Positions 10,293 to 20,400 of a stretch of 64,000 bases of DNA are shown piece by piece. Source of the DNA: Candidatus Blastococcus massiliensis AP3 (lineage in GTDB: Bacteria; Actinomycetota; Actinomycetes; Mycobacteriales; Geodermatophilaceae); contig NZ_HG931174.1 in assembly GCF_000582785.1 (NCBI RefSeq), positions 763,903-827,902 of the forward strand, read 5' to 3'. Every line of letters begins with the position of its first letter. Positions within the stretch are counted from its first letter, which is position 1. The position numbers were made by a program, and so were the translations under genes. The notes beneath the pieces were generated by a model. That model worked only from the letters and a program-made list of their open reading frames with translations. It made no database searches and was not told the DNA's origin.

Positions 10293-11321
10293 ATGCGCGC
10301 GACCGAGTCGCTGGCGATGCCGCCCGTGACCCGCCTTCCCCGGCCTGCCGTCATCGGGCACCGTGGTGCCCCCGCCTACCGCCCCGAGCACACGGCCGCC
10401 AGCTTCGAGCTGGCGATCGACCAGGGCGCCGATCTCATCGAGCCCGACGTCGTGGTCACCCGCGACGGCGTCCTCGTCGTCCGGCACGAGAGCGACCTCT
10501 CGCTGTCCACCGACGTGGCCGAGCACGCCGAGTTCGCCGACCGCCGCAGCACGCGGGTGGTCAAGGGCGAGCCGGTCACCAGCTGGTTCACCGAGGACTT
10601 CACCCTCGCCGAGCTGCGCACGCTGCGCGCCGTCGAGCGGATGCCCGCCCTGCGTCCGCTCAACACCGCCTACGACGGCCGGTTCGGCATCCTCACCCTC
10701 GCCGAGGTCATCGAGCTGGCCCGCCGCCGCTCCACCCCCGGTCACCGCGTCCAGGTCCTCGTCGAGCTGAAGAACGTCGTGTGGCCCGACGGCGACGGCC
10801 CGACCCTGGCGGCCCTGGCCGCCGACGAACTGCGCCGGCTCGGGGTGGCCCACGCGGCCGGCCCGGTGGTGGTGCAGTCGTTCGACACCGCGCTCCTGCG
10901 GGAGCTGCGCGAGCGGCTCGGCGACCACGGGCCGCGGCTCGTCCAGCTCGTCAGCGACCAGCCCGTCGGCGACCGGATGGTCACCCGGGCCGGGCTCCGC
11001 GAGATCTCGACCTACGCCCAGGGCATCGGACCCAGCCGCAAGCGGATCCTGGAGTCCGCCGGGTCCCGCAACGGCCGGCGCTGCCCTCTGGTGGTCGAGG
11101 CCCACCGCGCCGCGCTGTCGGTGTTCTGCTGGACCCTCCGCGCGGAGAACGCGTTCCTGCCCGAGCACCTGCGCAGCGGCGACGAGCCGGGCGAGCACGG
11201 GGACTCGGTCGCCCAGGCCCAGGAGCTGCTCGACCTGGGGCTGGACGGTCTGATCACCGACAACCCCGACCACGCGGTCGCCGCCCTGCGGAGCCGCACG
11301 CCCCAGTCCGTCGGGGCCTGA
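10293..11321 (+). CDS. Glycerophosphodiester phosphodiesterase
   Basis: Hydrolyses glycerophosphodiesters from phospholipid turnover to glycerol-3-phosphate and an alcohol. The 342-residue protein shows the GDPD core: GHRGAPAYRPEHT near the N terminus (catalytic His-Arg), DLIEPDVVVTRDGVLVVRHE with the metal-binding E-x-D and the second catalytic His, and DGLITDNPD near the C terminus. No signal peptide is visible, suggesting a cytosolic enzyme. The start is uncertain among GTG 10284, ATG 10293 and ATG 10317; 10293 fits the putative -10. It converges on rsgA with 15 bp between stops. Confidence 0.88.
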   Translation: MRATESLAMPPVTRLPRPAVIGHRGAPAYRPEHTAASFELAIDQGADLIEPDVVVTRDGVLVVRHESDLSLSTDVAEHAEFADRRSTRVVKGEPVTSWFTEDFTLAELRTLRAVERMPALRPLNTAYDGRFGILTLAEVIELARRRSTPGHRVQVLVELKNVVWPDGDGPTLAALAADELRRLGVAHAAGPVVVQSFDTALLRELRERLGDHGPRLVQLVSDQPVGDRMVTRAGLREISTYAQGIGPSRKRILESAGSRNGRRCPLVVEAHRAALSVFCWTLRAENAFLPEHLRSGDEPGEHGDSVAQAQELLDLGLDGLITDNPDHAVAALRSRTPQSVGA

Positions 11322-11336
11322 TACGGGAGCGAGAGC

Positions 11337-12362
11337 TCAGCGCACCTTCCGGGGCTGCTCCCTGAGCGCCCGGGAGAACGACCGCAACCGGGCGCGTTCC
11401 TCCGCCCGCGCGCGGGCGTCCACGCGGAGCAGCTGGCGGTGCGCCTCGGCCTGCAGCTTGCGCCAGGCGGTGAAGCGGGCCGGGTCCAGCCCTCCGTCGT
11501 CGATCGCGGCCGCCACCGCGCAGCCCGGCTCACCGCGGTGCCCGCAGTCCCGGAACCGGCAGTCGGCGGCCAGCTCCGCCACGTCGCCGTAGGCCGTCTG
11601 CACACCCTCGACGTCGTCGTAGAGCGCCAGTTCCCGCATGCCGGGGGTGTCGATCAGCAGCCCGCCGCCGGGGAGGACGTGCAGTTCGCGGGCCGTGGTC
11701 GTGTGCCGCCCGCGCCCGTCCCCACGGATCTCCCGGGTGTCGGCGATCGCACCCCCGGCCAGGGCGTTGAGCAGGCTGGACTTCCCCACCCCGGACGGCC
11801 CGACCATGGCCGCCGTGCGTCCCGGCCCGACCAGCGCCCGCAACGCCTCCAGGTGCTCGCCGGTACGTGCGCTGACCGGTAGCACCTCGACGCCGAGGGC
11901 GTCCTCGCGCACCGCCCGGACCGCCGCGGCGACGTCGTCGCAGAGGTCGGCCTTGGTGAGGACGACGACCGGGGTCGCCCCGCTGCCCCAGGCGACGGCC
12001 AGGTACCTCTCGACGCGGCGCAGCCGCGGGTCGGCGGTCAGCGCGTCCACGACGAGCACGAGGTCGAGGTTGGCCGCCACCACCTGAGCCGCCGAGGCCC
12101 GCCCGGCGCCCGTGCGGACGAAGGCCGCGGTCCGGGGCAGGACGGCGACGGCCAACTCCCCGCGCAACGCGACCCAGTCCCCGACGGCGGGACCGGTGGG
12201 CTCGTCCGCGTACAGGGCCTGCCCGGGGACGACGCGCCGCTCGCCCGCGCCGTCCAGGACGGTCAGCCGGCCGCGGTCCACCCGCGTGACCCGGGCAGGC
12301 GCGCACCCGGCCGGCAGCGCCGCGGCACGCTCGGGCGCCCAGCCCAGTGCGAGGAGTTCCAC
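11337..12362 (-). CDS. rsgA: Ribosome small subunit-dependent GTPase A
   Basis: Circularly permuted GTPase that tests late 30S ribosome assembly. Domains in order: an N-terminal OB-like fold (about 20-85), the permuted G domain with G4 TKAD at 136-139, G1 GPSGVGKSS at 188-196 and G3 DTPG at 238-241, and a C-terminal zinc knuckle with Cys268, Cys273, His275 and Cys281. The 341-residue length is typical. Starts at GTG 12362. Downstream of purA on the same strand with 43 bp between them, so possibly cotranscribed. Confidence 0.95.
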   Translation of the reverse strand: MELLALGWAPERAAALPAGCAPARVTRVDRGRLTVLDGAGERRVVPGQALYADEPTGPAVGDWVALRGELAVAVLPRTAAFVRTGAGRASAAQVVAANLDLVLVVDALTADPRLRRVERYLAVAWGSGATPVVVLTKADLCDDVAAAVRAVREDALGVEVLPVSARTGEHLEALRALVGPGRTAAMVGPSGVGKSSLLNALAGGAIADTREIRGDGRGRHTTTARELHVLPGGGLLIDTPGMRELALYDDVEGVQTAYGDVAELAADCRFRDCGHRGEPGCAVAAAIDDGGLDPARFTAWRKLQAEAHRQLLRVDARARAEERARLRSFSRALREQPRKVR

Positions 12363-12405
12363 ACGGGGATGGTGGCGCGCGACGGCCCCGCCGTCGCCCG
12401 AATAA

Positions 12406-14505
<2,100 letters not shown>

Positions 14506-14566
14506 TCACGCTCGTCGAGGAGGTCCCGCTGCCGTCGTCCCCGCGTACCGCCGGACCGCGCCCGTG

Positions 14567-15619
14567 ATGGTCGAGCTGCCCGGGCACGGGATCTCCCGTG
14601 TCGCGACGCCGCGGACCACGTGGGGCCGCTGGGTGCTGGCCCGGCCGAGCCTGCCCGCGCTGATCGGCCTGGTCCTCGTCGTGGCGTTCTTCGGCGCGCA
14701 GGCGCCGGAGCTGCTGGGCACCGCCGGGCTCGCCGACGTCCTCGACGTGGCGGCCACGCTCGGCATCGGTGCGGTGGCCGTCGCGCTGCTGCTCGTCGCA
14801 GGCCAGTTCGACCTGTCCGTGGGCATGCTGGCGCTCGCCTCGTCGGCCCTGACCGCCCTGCTGATCCACCACGCCGGGTGGGGCATCTGGCCGGCCCTCG
14901 CCGCCTCGTTCGGCGGCGCCCTGCTGATCGGTCTGGTCAACGGGGTGCTGGTCGTCAACACCGGGCTGCCCAGCTTCCTGGTCACCCTGGCGTCCTTCCT
15001 GGTCCTGCAGGGGACGACGCTCGCCGGGATGCAGTCCATCGGCGGATCGACGCGGATCGAGGGGCTCGACGACGCCCCGGGCTGGGCCTCGGCCGCCACG
15101 CTGTTCGGTTCGACGACGCAGCTGGGTGACGGCCGGTTCCGCGTCTCGCTGCTGTGGTGGCTGGGCGTCACCGTCGTGGCGACGTGGGCGCTCTGGCGGA
15201 CGAAGTTCGGCAACGCCGTGTTCGCCAGCGGCGGCGCGCGCACGGCGGCCCGCGAGCTGGGCGTCCCGGTGCGCCGCACCACCGTGTCGCTGTTCTGCCT
15301 CAGCGCCATCGCCGGGTGGCTCATCGGCACGCTGGGGCTGGTCCGGTTCGCCGGGGTCGAGGTGAGCAACTCGGGGCTGTCGACCGGCATCGACTACATC
15401 GTCATCGCCGTGCTCGGCGGCTGCCTGCTCGCCGGGGGCTACGGCTCGGCGTTCGGCGCGGCGATCGGGGCGCTGCTGTACGCCGTCGCCCACGAGGGCA
15501 TCGAGCTGGTCGGCTGGGACGCGCCCTGGTTCCGGGCGTTCCTCGGCGTCCTGCTCCTCGTCGCCCTGCTCGCCAACGGCGTGGTGGGGCACCGGCTGAA
15601 GGGGGTGCCCCGCTCGTGA
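14567..15619 (+). CDS. ABC transporter permease, RbsC/BPD_transp_2 family
   Basis: Inner-membrane permease of the ribose/xylose/fructose-type carbohydrate importer family. About 8-9 hydrophobic helices; family landmarks are VAGQFDLSVGMLALASS (helix with the conserved D-S-G), FLVTLASFLVLQG, and the C-terminal VSNSGLSTGIDYIVIAVLGGCLLAGGYGSAFGA. At about 350 residues it is normal length. The start is unclear: GTG 14492, GTG 14564 and ATG 14567 are in frame, and the strong AGGAGG at 14518-14523 is not followed by an in-frame start codon. It overlaps the ATPase gene by 4 nt (GTGA). No periplasmic binding protein gene is adjacent. Confidence 0.85.
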   Translation: MVELPGHGISRVATPRTTWGRWVLARPSLPALIGLVLVVAFFGAQAPELLGTAGLADVLDVAATLGIGAVAVALLLVAGQFDLSVGMLALASSALTALLIHHAGWGIWPALAASFGGALLIGLVNGVLVVNTGLPSFLVTLASFLVLQGTTLAGMQSIGGSTRIEGLDDAPGWASAATLFGSTTQLGDGRFRVSLLWWLGVTVVATWALWRTKFGNAVFASGGARTAARELGVPVRRTTVSLFCLSAIAGWLIGTLGLVRFAGVEVSNSGLSTGIDYIVIAVLGGCLLAGGYGSAFGAAIGALLYAVAHEGIELVGWDAPWFRAFLGVLLLVALLANGVVGHRLKGVPRS

Positions 15620-16434
15620 CGACGGATCTGCCGGCAGCCCCTCCGCCGGGCCTCGAGCTGCGCGGGGTGACGGTGCGCCACGGCAGCGTGCCGGCGCTCT
15701 CCCGGGTGAGCGCGCTGTTCGCCGCCGGCGAAATCGGCTGCGTGCTGGGGGAGAACGGTTCGGGGAAGTCGACGCTGGTGGCCCTCCTGTCGGGACTGCT
15801 CCGGCACGACGAGGGCGAGCTCCTCGTCGGCGGCACCCCCATGCGCTTCCGCTCCCCCCGGCAGGCGCGGGCCGCGGGCATCGCCACGGTCTGGGAGGAC
15901 CTCGCGGTCGCGCCGCTGCTCTCCGTCTGGCGCAACTTCTTCCTCGGCGCCGAGCCGACCGTGGGCAGGTGGCCGCTGCGCCGGCTGGACCTCGACACCG
16001 CGCGCGAGACCACGGCCCGCGCGATGGCGCGGGTCGGCGTGCCCGGCCTGGATCCCGACCAGCCCGCCAGCCAGCTGCAGGCCGGTGAACGGCAGAGCCT
16101 CGCGGTGGCCCGCGCGCTGCACTTCGGCGCCCGCGCGCTGATCATCGACGAACCGACGACGGCGGTGACCGTGGCCCGGCAGACCCTGTTCGGGCAGGCC
16201 ATCCTCGCCGCCCGCGCCCAGGGGCTGGTCGTCGTCGTCGTGACGAACAACCCGCGCTACGCCCACCTCATCGGCGACCGCTTCCTGCTGCTGGCCGGCG
16301 GCCAGGTGGCCGGCAGCCTCACGCGGGAGGACGTCGACGCCGACTCCCTCACCGCGCTGATGGCCGGCGGCGACCAGCTGGGCATCCTCACCGACGCGCT
16401 GACCGCCCTGCACCCCGAGCTCGGCGAGCGCTGA
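15616..16434 (+). CDS. Sugar-type ABC ATPase with substituted catalytic motifs
   Basis: Partner of the upstream RbsC-like permease, coupled by a GTGA overlap. It is a single ABC domain of 272 residues, like FrcA-type ATPases rather than the duplicated RbsA type. Walker A (GENGSGKS) and Walker B with catalytic Glu (ALIIDEPTT) are intact. Three other key positions differ from the family: the Q-loop reads VWEDLAV with Glu where Gln is expected, the signature reads LQAGERQ instead of LSGGQ/LSGGE, and the H-switch reads VTNNPRYA with Asn where His is expected. The frame is clean, so this is not simple decay. It may hydrolyse ATP slowly, act with a second ATPase, or be regulatory. Confidence 0.85.
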   Translation: MTTDLPAAPPPGLELRGVTVRHGSVPALSRVSALFAAGEIGCVLGENGSGKSTLVALLSGLLRHDEGELLVGGTPMRFRSPRQARAAGIATVWEDLAVAPLLSVWRNFFLGAEPTVGRWPLRRLDLDTARETTARAMARVGVPGLDPDQPASQLQAGERQSLAVARALHFGARALIIDEPTTAVTVARQTLFGQAILAARAQGLVVVVVTNNPRYAHLIGDRFLLLAGGQVAGSLTREDVDADSLTALMAGGDQLGILTDALTALHPELGER

Positions 16435-16441
16435 GGCGACG

Positions 16442-16485
16442 CACGTGAGCGGCCCTCCCGAGGATCGGGGAGGGCCGCTCACGTG
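16442..16485. terminator. Long perfect hairpin between convergent genes
   Basis: An 18-bp perfect stem (left arm starting CACGTGAGCGGCCCTCCC, right arm its complement) encloses an 8-nt loop at 16460-16467. It lies 7 nt after the ABC ATPase stop and 80 nt from the convergent GPGG protein stop, the expected place for a bidirectional terminator. No T-tract follows, as is common in actinobacteria. Confidence 0.8.
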
Positions 16486-16566
16486 TGGTGTCGGTGTCGT
16501 CCGGGCCGTAGGGCCGGATCGACCGGCGACGCCCCGGGGCCCTGGAGATCAGGGTCCGGGGCTCGC

Positions 16567-16710
16567 TCAGTTGAAGATGCTCACCCCACCGGGACCGACG
16601 AGCAGTCCGACGATGATCAGCACGATGCCCCACAGCAACTGACCGCGGACGATCGAGACGATCCCGGCGATCACCAGGATCGCGGCGAGGATCAGCAGCA
16701 ACGTCGTCAT
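16567..16710 (-). CDS. GPGG-motif small membrane protein
   Basis: A 47-residue, two-helix membrane protein: MTTLLLILAAILVIAGIV, a short SIVRGQ loop, LLWGIVLIIVGLLV, then the C-terminal GPGGVSIFN tail. Small proteins with this GPGG tail are widespread in actinobacteria and have no established function. The ATG at 16710 is chosen because the segment upstream is charged and unlike the family. Just upstream at 16759-16772 is an inverted repeat GTGAT-N4-ATCAC that could be an operator. Confidence 0.8.
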   Translation of the reverse strand: MTTLLLILAAILVIAGIVSIVRGQLLWGIVLIIVGLLVGPGGVSIFN

Positions 16711-16758
16711 GCGCTGGCTCCGTTCGTGCGGGCGCCTGGACGGCGCCGTGCACTCACA

Positions 16759-16772
16759 GTGATGACTATCAC
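16759..16772. promoter_or_regulatory. Inverted repeat GTGAT-N4-ATCAC upstream of the GPGG protein
   Basis: GTGAT and ATCAC flank GACT, 49 nt upstream of the small membrane protein start. Read on the minus strand it contains GATAGT, which could act as a -10. It may be an operator; the regulator is unknown. Confidence 0.3.
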
Positions 16773-16855
16773 GATCAACTCGGAAACCCACGCTGTGGAA
16801 ACCCGAGGTCAGCGGCCTGCAGGTCTCTCCGGGTAGCCGTTACCGAGGGTCACAC

Positions 16856-17278
16856 TCAGGGAGCGAGGGTGGGGTCGCAGTCGCGGAGCAGCTGGGTGCA
16901 GCGCTCGTGCTCGTCGTGCTCGCCGATGGCCTCGGCGGCCTTCGCCAGCACCGTGACGCAGCGCAGGAAGCCACGGTTGGGCTCGTGCGACCACGGCACC
17001 GGCCCGAAGCCCTTCCAGCCGTTGCGGCGCAGCGCGTCCAGCCCGCGGTGGTAGCCGGTGCGGGCGTAGGCGTAGGCCTCGATGGTGTCGGAGAGCTGCC
17101 GCTCCGACCGGTTCAGCGCCTCCTCGGCCAGCTCGGCCCACAGAGCGCTGACGGTCGGGTGGTGGGCGACGACCTCGGCGGGCGTCGCCCCCTGAGCCAG
17201 TTCGGCGTCGGCCTCCGGAGTGGCCGGCAGCAAGGTCGCCGGCGGCTCGCCCAGCAGGTTGCCGTGGGAGTGGCTCAT
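16856..17278 (-). CDS. DUF3151 family protein
   Basis: A 140-residue actinobacterial protein of unknown function, beginning MSHSHGNLLGEPPATLLP and rich in Ala/Glu helices (tetratrico-like appearance: VSALWAELAEEALNRSERQLSDTIEAYAYARTGYHRGLDALRRNG). The corresponding M. tuberculosis gene is Rv0360c, also close to fba (Rv0363c). Here its ATG shares a base with the fba stop (TGATG), so it is translationally coupled to aldolase, a tighter link than in mycobacteria. No membrane segment. Confidence 0.88.
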   Translation of the reverse strand: MSHSHGNLLGEPPATLLPATPEADAELAQGATPAEVVAHHPTVSALWAELAEEALNRSERQLSDTIEAYAYARTGYHRGLDALRRNGWKGFGPVPWSHEPNRGFLRCVTVLAKAAEAIGEHDEHERCTQLLRDCDPTLAP

Positions 17279-18312
17279 CAGGCGGCCTGCGACTGACCGG
17301 CCGAGAGCAGGTGCTCGCAGGCCTCGACGATGCGGGCGGCCATGCCGGCCTCGGCGGCCTTGAGGTAGCTGCGCGGGTCGTAGGCCTTCTTGTTGCCGAC
17401 CTCGCCGTCGATCTTCAGCACGCCGTCGTAGTTGGTGAACATGTGGGCGGCGACCGGCCGGGTGAAGGCGTACTGGGTGTCGGTGTCGACGTTCATCTTG
17501 ATGACGCCGTAGGAGATCGCCTCACGGATCTCGGACTCCGAGGAGCCCGACCCACCGTGGAAGACCAGGTTGAACGGCTTGGCGCCCTCGCCCAGACCGA
17601 ACTCCTTCGCCACGACGTCCTGACCCTGCTTGAGGATCTCCGGGCGCAGCTTCACGTTGCCCGGCTTGTAGACGCCGTGCACGTTGCCGAAGGTCGCCGC
17701 CAGCAGGTAGACGCCGCGCTCGCCGAGGCCGAGCTTCTGCGCGGTGCGCAGGAAGTCGCCGTCGGCGGTGTAGAGCTTCTCGTTGATCTCGGCGACGACG
17801 CCGTCCTCCTCGCCGCCGACGATGCCGATCTCCAGCTCGAGCACGAGCTTGGCCGCCGCGGACTTCTCCATGAGCTCCTCGGCGATGTCGAGGTTCTCGC
17901 CGAGCTCGATGGCCGAGCCGTCCCACATGTGCGACTGGAAGAGCGGCTCCTGGCCGGCGTCCACCCGGTCCTGCGACAGCGCGATCAGCGGGCGGACGTA
18001 GCCGTCGAGCTTGTCCTTGGGGCAGTGGTCGGTGTGCAGCGCGACGTTCACCGGGTACTTCTCGGCGACGACGTGGGCGAACTCGGCCAGCGCCACCGCG
18101 CCGGTGACCATGTCCTTCACCTTGGTGCCCGAGCCGAACTCGGCGCCGCCGGTGGAGAACTGGATGATGCCGTCGCTGCCGGCGTCGGCGAAGCCGCGGA
18201 GAGCCGCGTTGATCGTCTCCGACGAGGTGCAGTTGATCGCCGGATAGGCGAACCCGCCCTCCTTGGCCCGACTGATCATGTCGGCGTAGACCTCGGGGGT
18301 CGCGATGGGCAT
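17278..18312 (-). CDS. fba: Fructose-bisphosphate aldolase, class II
   Basis: Zinc enzyme of glycolysis and gluconeogenesis interconverting fructose-1,6-bisphosphate with DHAP and GAP. The 344-residue protein has the catalytic Asp95 and zinc ligand His96 in HTDHCPKD, further zinc histidines in FGNVHGVYKPG and LVFHGGSGS, and the phosphate-binding NVDTDTQYAF segment. GGAGGAG lies 8 nt before the ATG at 18312, which rules out the GTG at 18321. Upstream, GATACT around 18364-18369 on the minus strand is a plausible -10. First gene of fba-DUF3151. Confidence 0.97.
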   Translation of the reverse strand: MPIATPEVYADMISRAKEGGFAYPAINCTSSETINAALRGFADAGSDGIIQFSTGGAEFGSGTKVKDMVTGAVALAEFAHVVAEKYPVNVALHTDHCPKDKLDGYVRPLIALSQDRVDAGQEPLFQSHMWDGSAIELGENLDIAEELMEKSAAAKLVLELEIGIVGGEEDGVVAEINEKLYTADGDFLRTAQKLGLGERGVYLLAATFGNVHGVYKPGNVKLRPEILKQGQDVVAKEFGLGEGAKPFNLVFHGGSGSSESEIREAISYGVIKMNVDTDTQYAFTRPVAAHMFTNYDGVLKIDGEVGNKKAYDPRSYLKAAEAGMAARIVEACEHLLSAGQSQAA

Positions 18313-18460
18313 GCTCTGCACTCCTCCGGAGAAGCGGGTGTACGGCGCTGTACGTCGGTGATCAGTATCCCGCCGGCGCGCTCACGCCGGTGCGCCGGGG
18401 CTGACCCCGTGACCCCACGGTGGTGGGGAGGACGACCGGACGGGTGACGTCGACCTGCGG

Positions 18461-19819
18461 TCAGCCGGTCTCGATGCGGCTGGAGACGCGGGCGGCCACC
18501 GCGACGGGGTCGTAGGTCGGCGAGAACGGCGGGGCGTAGGAGAGGTCGGAGCCGGCCAGCTCCTCCGCCGTCATCCCCGCCCAGATGGCGGTGGCCAGGA
18601 CGTCGATCCGCTTCGCGCTGCCCGGTCCGCCGACGAGCTGCGCCCCGATGAGCAGCCCCGAACCGCGCTCGGTGATCAGCTTGACCGCGATCGCCTCGGC
18701 ACCGGGGTAGTAGCCGGCCCGGGTGGTCGCCTCGATCGTCTCGCTGCGGTGGTCGAAGCCGGCCTCCTCGGCCTGCGTGGTGCACAGCCCGGTGCGCGCG
18801 ATCTCGAGGTCGCCGACCTTGGTGGCCGCCGTCCCCAGGACACCGGCGAAGCGGGCCGGCCGCCGGCCGATGACCGAGCCGGCCACCCGGCCCTGCTTGT
18901 TGGCGTGCGTGCCGAGGGCCACGTGGGCGGCCTCGCCGGTGATCCGGTGGAAGGTCTGCGCGCAGTCGCCCGCGGCGAAGACCTCCGGGTGGGAGCGGCT
19001 GCGCTGGGTGTGCGCGACGTCGATCCCCCCGGTGACGCCGATCTGCAGTCCTGCCTCGCGGGCGAGCTCCGTCTCCGGTCCCATCCCCAGACCCAGCACG
19101 ACGAGATCGGCGTCGTAGCTGCCTGCGTCGGTGCGGACCGCGCGCACCACGCCGTCGGCGCCGGTCTCGATCTCGCGCACCGGCTGCTCGGGCTGCACAT
19201 CGATGCCGATGTCGCCCATGGCCTTGCAGACCCGCTCGGCCATGTCCCGGTCCAGCTGCGCCATGGGGAGCGGGTCGGCGAGGACGACGGTGACCGACAG
19301 CCCGCGGGCCTGCAGCACCTCGGCCATCTCCAGGCCGATGTACCCACCGCCCAGGACGACGGCCCGCCGCGCCCCGGCAGCGATCGCGGCCCGGATGTCG
19401 GCGCCGTCGGCCAGCCGGTGGACCCCGAAGACGCCCTCGGCGTCCAGGCCGGGCACCCGTGGGCGGAACGGGCGACCGCCGGTGGCGACCATCAGGTCGT
19501 CGTACCCGAACCGCCGCCCGTCCGAGGCGCGCACCTCTCCCGCCGACAGGTCGATCTCCTCCGCGCGGACGTGCGTGTGCACCGTGATGTCGTCGGCCTC
19601 GAACTGCGCCGGCGTACGGGCGAGCAGCGCGTCGCGGTCCGGGACCTGCCCGCCGATCCAGTACGGGATCCCGCAGGCGGAGTAGGAGATCTCCGGGCCC
19701 TGCTCGAGGACCACGATCTCCAGGTCCTCCGCGGGCCGCAGCCGCCGGGCCTGCGCCGCGGCCGACAACCCGGCGGCGTCCCCGCCGATGACGACCAGCC
19801 GATCGGTGCTCACGGCCAC
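18461..19819 (-). CDS. FAD-dependent pyridine nucleotide-disulfide oxidoreductase (CoA-disulfide reductase / NADH oxidase type)
   Basis: A 452-residue flavoprotein. N-terminal FAD site VVIGGDAAGLSAAAQARR (about 9-26), a single redox-active Cys49 in SYSACGIPYW, NAD(P)H site VVLGGGYIGLEMAEVL, second FAD motif VFAAGDCAQ, and a C-terminal dimerisation domain. One Cys rather than CxxxxC places it with CoA-disulfide reductases, NADH oxidases and peroxidases; candidates include thiol redox homeostasis. Stand-alone: 148 bp from fba and divergent from a small kinase. Which substrate it uses cannot be told from sequence. Confidence 0.88.
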   Translation of the reverse strand: MAVSTDRLVVIGGDAAGLSAAAQARRLRPAEDLEIVVLEQGPEISYSACGIPYWIGGQVPDRDALLARTPAQFEADDITVHTHVRAEEIDLSAGEVRASDGRRFGYDDLMVATGGRPFRPRVPGLDAEGVFGVHRLADGADIRAAIAAGARRAVVLGGGYIGLEMAEVLQARGLSVTVVLADPLPMAQLDRDMAERVCKAMGDIGIDVQPEQPVREIETGADGVVRAVRTDAGSYDADLVVLGLGMGPETELAREAGLQIGVTGGIDVAHTQRSRSHPEVFAAGDCAQTFHRITGEAAHVALGTHANKQGRVAGSVIGRRPARFAGVLGTAATKVGDLEIARTGLCTTQAEEAGFDHRSETIEATTRAGYYPGAEAIAVKLITERGSGLLIGAQLVGGPGSAKRIDVLATAIWAGMTAEELAGSDLSYAPPFSPTYDPVAVAARVSSRIETG

Positions 19820-19878
19820 AGCGTGTCACCAGGTACCGGCGCTGGCACGCGGCGGCAGGGATCCGGCACTGTGAGCGG

Positions 19879-20391
19879 GTGCTCGTCGTGATCTCCGGTC
19901 TGCCCGGCACGGGCAAGACCACGGTCGCGGCCGCGCTCGCCGAGCGACGGGCGGCGGCCCACGTCTCGGTCGACCCGATCGAGGACGGGCTGCTGGACGC
20001 CGGGCACCCGCGGACGTGGGAGACCGGTGTGGCGGCGTACGAGGCGGCCCGCCGGGAGGCCGAACAGCACCTTGCCCTCGGTTCCTCCGTCGTGGTGGAC
20101 GCGGTGAACGACAGCGAGCCCGCCCGGGAGACGTGGCGCGTGGCGGCGGCCAACACCGGCGCGGAGCTCGCCTTCGTGCTGCTGGTGCTCGACGACGCCG
20201 GCGAGCACCGCCGGCGGCTGGAGGGCCGGGAGCGCGACCTGGCGCACGTCCCCGAACCGTCCTGGGACGACGTCCTCGTTCGGGCGGCGAGCTACGCGCC
20301 GTGGCCCGAGGGGTCGTGTCTGCGCATTCGTGCGGACGGCGCCGTGGACGAGGTGCTGCACGACGTCCTGACGGGGCTCCCCGGCCTCTAG
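19879..20391 (+). CDS. Small P-loop kinase (AAA_33 type)
   Basis: A 170-residue protein with Walker A GLPGTGKTT at residues 7-15 and a kinase-like lid region (EHRRRLEGRERD). Similar proteins include polynucleotide-kinase-like and chloramphenicol-phosphotransferase-like enzymes, so a small-molecule or nucleic acid phosphotransferase is likely but the substrate is unknown. GTG start at 19879. Its TAG stop at 20389-20391 is also the first half of a good -10 hexamer for the next gene. Confidence 0.75.
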   Translation: MLVVISGLPGTGKTTVAAALAERRAAAHVSVDPIEDGLLDAGHPRTWETGVAAYEAARREAEQHLALGSSVVVDAVNDSEPARETWRVAAANTGAELAFVLLVLDDAGEHRRRLEGRERDLAHVPEPSWDDVLVRAASYAPWPEGSCLRIRADGAVDEVLHDVLTGLPGL

Positions 20392-20394
20392 GGT
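20389..20394 (+). promoter_or_regulatory. -10 element overlapping the kinase stop, for a leaderless methyltransferase mRNA
   Basis: TAGGGT ends 6 nt before the ATG at 20401, which would start transcription at or next to the start codon. A CTGACG at 20368-20373 could be the -35 though the 15-nt spacer is short. The kinase stop TAG is the first three bases of the -10. Confidence 0.5.
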
Positions 20395-20400
20395 CACCGC

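Noticed and set aside
15616-16434. The ABC ATPase as a pseudogene.
   Set aside because: Full-length single ABC domain, intact Walker A and B, no frameshift, and coupled to an intact permease; altered motifs are reported as a finding instead.
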